Assembly (NCBI GenBank): GCA_963920575.1
Contig: OY986964.1
Span: forward strand, 35,013,825-35,077,824
Length of the DNA stretch: 64,000 nt
Source: Narthecium ossifragum
Lineage: Eukaryota > Streptophyta > Magnoliopsida > Dioscoreales > Nartheciaceae
Direction of reading: 5' to 3'
Of this stretch, positions 60,832 through 64,000 are shown piece by piece. A program made the position numbers and the translations under genes. The first letter of the stretch is position 1, and each line of letters starts with the position of its first letter. The notes beneath the pieces are model-generated. The model ran no database searches and was not told where the DNA came from. It saw only the letters and a list, made by a program, of their open reading frames with translations.

Positions 60832-62990
60832 CCTAGTATATGCTGTTCATAATATCAGTTGAGGGAATGCAGGTTGTTTATTTTGTGAACTCTGGAACTG
60901 AAGCAAATGAATTGGCAATGTTGATGGCTCGACTCTACAGTGGCAATCTTAGCATGATTGCGCTGAGGAATGCTTACCATGGTGGAAGTGCAGGAACATT
61001 AGGGTTGACGGCTCTGCATACATGGAAATACCCCATACCTCAGGTTGGTATCCATTTTAGGGTCAATGACATGATATTAAAATTACTTTATAGATGTTAT
61101 GTATTGTTTGTTTATCGGGAACACTTGTGTAGTTTTTCAAAATGGCTTTGAGCTTTTTAGGTGAGTGTGAAATTTATTATTACCCTTCGTTCCATGACTT
61201 GGCTTTTACCTCCTGATCTGTTGTCTGTGATGCTGGAATTGTTAGTTCACTGAAACCTCGTGTTAAAACTTTTGGTCTTGTGCATATCCGTGGTATAGTT
61301 TGTCCAACTTCAATTCGAAATATTTCAAACCCTATAGGTTTCTTCTTCATGATTAAAACCTTTTCCCCAACAATTTCCACAGGGTGAAATTCATCATGTC
61401 ATAAATCCCAACCCATATCGTGGGGTATTTGGTTCCGATGCTGTATGTTATGCGAAAGAAGTACAGGATCACATAGATTGTGGTACTTCTGGGAAAGTCG
61501 CAGGGTTTATTGCCGAAACTTTTCAGGTCTGAGCTCCAAATTGCTTCATTTTATCTTGAATAGACTACTTTTATGTTTGTTTTCTTCATAAGTTTTCTTT
61601 TGATTTTTCACTCATATAGGGAGTTGGAGGAGCAGTTGAATTGGCCCCTGGATACTTGAAATTGGTCTATGATATTGTTCGCAAGTCTGGTGGTGTTTGT
61701 ATAGCTGATGAAGTCCAGAGTGGATTTGGTCGTACTGGAAGCCACTACTGGGGGTTTGAGACGCAGGGCGTTGTTCCAGACATTGTCACAATGGCAAAGG
61801 TTTTCTATTTGCTTGCAAGTGTTATTACTTTGTATTCTTTCAAGAAAGGGATGAGGCATTTTTATGTTGCAGGGTATTGGAAATGGCTTACCATTAGGAG
61901 CTGTTGTCACAACTCCAGAGATAGCTTCTGTGATGTCACAAAAGATTCAATTTAATACTTTTGGTGGGAATCCTGTTTGTTCTGCTGGTGGACTTGCAGT
62001 GCTTAAGGTCCTTGACAAGGAAAGACGTCAATCGCATTGCGTTGATGTTGGCTCCCACCTATTAGAGCGATTGAGAGCTCTTCAGCAAAAGCATGAAAGT
62101 AAGCTTTTTATCTTGCTTATTGTTATATTCTCTTTTTAACCTCATTATTTTATTCATTTGCCAATTTTATTAATAACCAAGTGAGCCTAAAGCTGTCATA
62201 ATTTACTATTAGTTAGCGGATTTTTCACCTTGTGTTAACAATTCAGTTTAGCTGTTTCCCATCATAGAATGTTTCATCAAGTTTTGTAGCACGATTAAAT
62301 AATTGGATGACCTGGTTCTAAAGTTGGTTGCAGTACTTTCTATTGCCAATTATGCTGCCATTTGCATCCCATAACTGGTTTTTGATTGTTGAGTTATGTC
62401 CATTTGTATTATTCTATGCAGTAGTTGATCATGCCATAAGTTCAGTATAAACAGCTTCAACAACAGAAAGATCAGTGACGTTGTATCTTGTCTGTGGAAT
62501 TACAGGAAACTTTGATCATTTTCTTATCTTCACTTTCATGTGTTCTTTCCAGTTATTGGGGATGTAAGAGGCAGAGGATTGATGTTGGGCATAGAATTTG
62601 TAACCGACAGGAAGGAGAAGACTCCTGCCAAAGCAGAGACCGCAGTTTTGTTTGAGAAACTCAAGGGTCAGAGCATGATCTTCATCTCCTGTTTCGTTTT
62701 TGCTTTTACTTCTCATCCAATTCTTCTCTCCTCATTTTATAGCCAAGATTTATTGTTCTTCTTCTATAGATGTTGGAGTGCTAGTAGGAAAAGGCGGGTT
62801 ACACGGAAATGTCTTCAGAATCAAGCCTCCGATGTGCTTAACCATGGAGGATGCAGGTGAAATAGAGCATACAATGAGTTGACTGACCCTAGGAGGGTGT
62901 TTATAGCACTATTCTGATCCAAATTCTTGTTCCTCTATGGGTGCAGATTTCTTGGTGGACGCATTGGACTATACTATCTCAGGGATCTGA
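59072..62990 (+). CDS. AGT2: Alanine-glyoxylate aminotransferase 2 type enzyme, mitochondrial
   Basis: Nine exons: 59072-59281, 59962-60192, 60873-61043, 61383-61526, 61620-61799, 61873-62098, 62553-62666, 62770-62856 and 62947-62990, phases consistent, 468 aa. This is a class-III PLP aminotransferase that transfers the amino group of alanine to glyoxylate, giving glycine and pyruvate. The Arg/Ala/Ser-rich N-terminus ([20 protein letters not shown]) looks like a mitochondrial presequence. Cofactor landmarks: SGTEANE (phosphate site), [13 protein letters not shown], Asp282 in [14 protein letters not shown] (ring nitrogen) and Lys312 in [13 protein letters not shown] (Schiff base, at an exon junction). 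[12 protein letters not shown] and [15 protein letters not shown] follow. The first exon is GC-rich, later ones are not. AATAAA lies near 63186. The Arabidopsis paralogues AGT2, AGT3 and PYD4 are close, so the exact orthologue is less sure than the family. Confidence 0.92.
60772..60827. repeat. (TA)n microsatellite in intron 2 of the aminotransferase gene
   Basis: About 27 TA units close upstream of the exon 3 acceptor. Confidence 0.95.
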
Positions 62991-63580
62991 GGCTTCCAGG
63001 CATTTCCAAATCAATTCCATCATTTTCCAAGAGCACTGGTGCAATTGCAGGACAATGTCCACCGGATACGTGCTTTATCGCGTTGCTTGTGCTGTCTGAG
63101 CAGCCAGTGCAGAACATTTGTGTAAGAAAAATGATTTTTAGCCAACCTCATATGGGGGTACGCTAAATATCACTGCTCTTTGTGTAATAAAAGTTAGATA
63201 CATTGGCATTGACGCAAATAAAATGTTAATTACCACCGGAAAATCTTTCCAGGGAGTTAAAAAGTGCTTCATTAAATTATCAGAGTCCCATTCATCAGCT
63301 GAGGCCTGAGGACTAAGAAAAAAAATACGGGCATCATTTGGGCTGCCTAGCATGACCAGCGTGGGCACATTGGATTCGACGCTAGACCTATCAAAATATC
63401 CTATAGCTGAAAGAGGCTTCACTGTTGGTGTGATTATTGGAAAGAAACGAAAGGATAATACTATATTTATTTCATGAGAATGGTGATTACAATATTATGC
63501 CTGAGAGTGAGAGGTAGCACTCTCGCACCTTTATTTGCTGCTACTAATAGTACACCAGATGACAGGATCTCGGCAGCCTA
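62991..63580. other. Convergent intergenic region
   Basis: Contains the aminotransferase 3' UTR and, on the other strand, the 3' UTR of the small peptide gene (GAAATAAATATAG near 63462-63475 is a possible minus-strand poly(A) signal). No other gene seen. Confidence 0.5.
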
Positions 63581-63581
63581 A

Positions 63582-63833
63582 TTAAACTTTCTGGCCACTG
63601 CAATGTTCATCACACAGAAACTCAGCCTCGTTGCAAGCTTCGTCGCACAAACTACGTCTAAGGCGTGACGACATTCTCGAGCAACCAGCAAGGCACCCAC
63701 GGAGTACGATCTCACAGGCCTCCTGGCATAAGCCTCCGTGAACCACCGCAGACTGGCTGGTCACCAGAGGGAGAATGCAACAAGCTGAAATAGCGAGCAA
63801 GATTATAGCCGCAGAGCTGCTGGACTTTACCAT
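63582..63833 (-). CDS. Small secreted cysteine-rich peptide with paired CX3C motifs
   Basis: 83 aa from the ATG at 63833 (a GTG two codons earlier is not a plausible start). Residues 1 to about 27 are a signal peptide (AAIILLAISACCILPLVTSQ). The mature part has eight cysteines arranged CX3C-X6-CX3C-X11-CX3C-X6-CX3C (CQEAC, CLAGC, CDEAC, CDEHC), so the two halves look like a duplication. CX3C pairs on two helices recall alpha-hairpinin plant defence peptides, but the X6 spacing is shorter than the loops I know, so I do not assign a function. A TATATATA at about 63893-63901 lies 60-70 bp upstream on the minus strand, and a possible poly(A) signal is downstream. No membrane anchor follows the signal peptide. 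Confidence 0.7.
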   Translation of the reverse strand: MVKSSSSAAIILLAISACCILPLVTSQSAVVHGGLCQEACEIVLRGCLAGCSRMSSRLRRSLCDEACNEAEFLCDEHCSGQKV

Positions 63834-63892
63834 TGCCACTTACCTGATGTCCGGAAACACCTGTCCACTCATAGATTAGAAATGCAGCTTGT

Positions 63893-63902
63893 CTATATAT
63901 AT
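63893..63902 (-). promoter_or_regulatory. Probable TATA box of the cysteine-rich peptide gene
   Basis: TATATATATA about 65 bp upstream of the ATG would place the transcription start some 35 bp before the start codon. Only the motif and its spacing support this. Confidence 0.5.
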
Positions 63903-64000
63903 GTGTACTAGTGTCATGTACAATACATCCTTTGCAGCAACGATTTTGGTATGACTCCAACCGTATCCTAGAAAGCAATTCTGGTACGACTCCAAACCGT

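Overview
The window is nuclear DNA from a flowering plant. The genes have many introns with GT-AG boundaries, and most of the rest is decayed DNA transposons, LTR and LINE retroelements, AT microsatellites and inverted-repeat elements. The GC-rich 5' end of the aminotransferase gene leans towards a non-grass monocot. That is inference; no marker fixes the species. All exon coordinates below were derived by hand from splice consensus, reading phase and family recognition.

Layout. 190-2142 (-) is an intronless PPR gene of the E/E+ class, closest in my memory to Arabidopsis At4g19191. 2345-2758 is a four-copy tandem repeat that ends at the promoter of neprosin-domain gene 1 (2805-4947, 7 exons, 411 aa). 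5.0-9.0 kb has no intact gene but holds fragments of a mitochondrial carrier, a TauE/SafE-type protein and one unknown protein. 9.0-16.84 kb is a pile of transposons: two head-to-tail, 5'-truncated hAT copies, the first split by two solo LTR-like insertions, each with a perfect 5-bp target duplication. A 200-bp N gap (17040-17239) follows.

17370-43307 (+) is a 26-kb gene for the VIRILIZER homologue (VIR/VIRMA), the large scaffold of the m6A mRNA methyltransferase complex. I reconstruct 26 phase-consistent exons. Only the first coding exon is missing, and it probably lies in the gap. Its introns carry several inverted-repeat elements. 44.3-52.9 kb is a second neprosin cluster: a broken copy (psi-A) split by a 5'-truncated L1-type LINE, an intact gene 2 (49488-52262, 402 aa), and an exon-3 remnant (psi-B) fused to a 3' UTR.

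53215-56649 (-) is a 5-exon J-domain protein with a likely organelle transit peptide. 59072-62990 (+) is a 9-exon mitochondrial alanine-glyoxylate aminotransferase 2 type enzyme (468 aa). 63582-63833 (-) is a small secreted cysteine-rich peptide.

The genes do not form a pathway. The main points of interest are the neprosin family (a shared promoter repeat, and replacement of both residues that align with the catalytic glutamates), a 108-nt stop-free intron in VIR, the layered transposon history, and the symmetric cysteine pattern of the terminal peptide.
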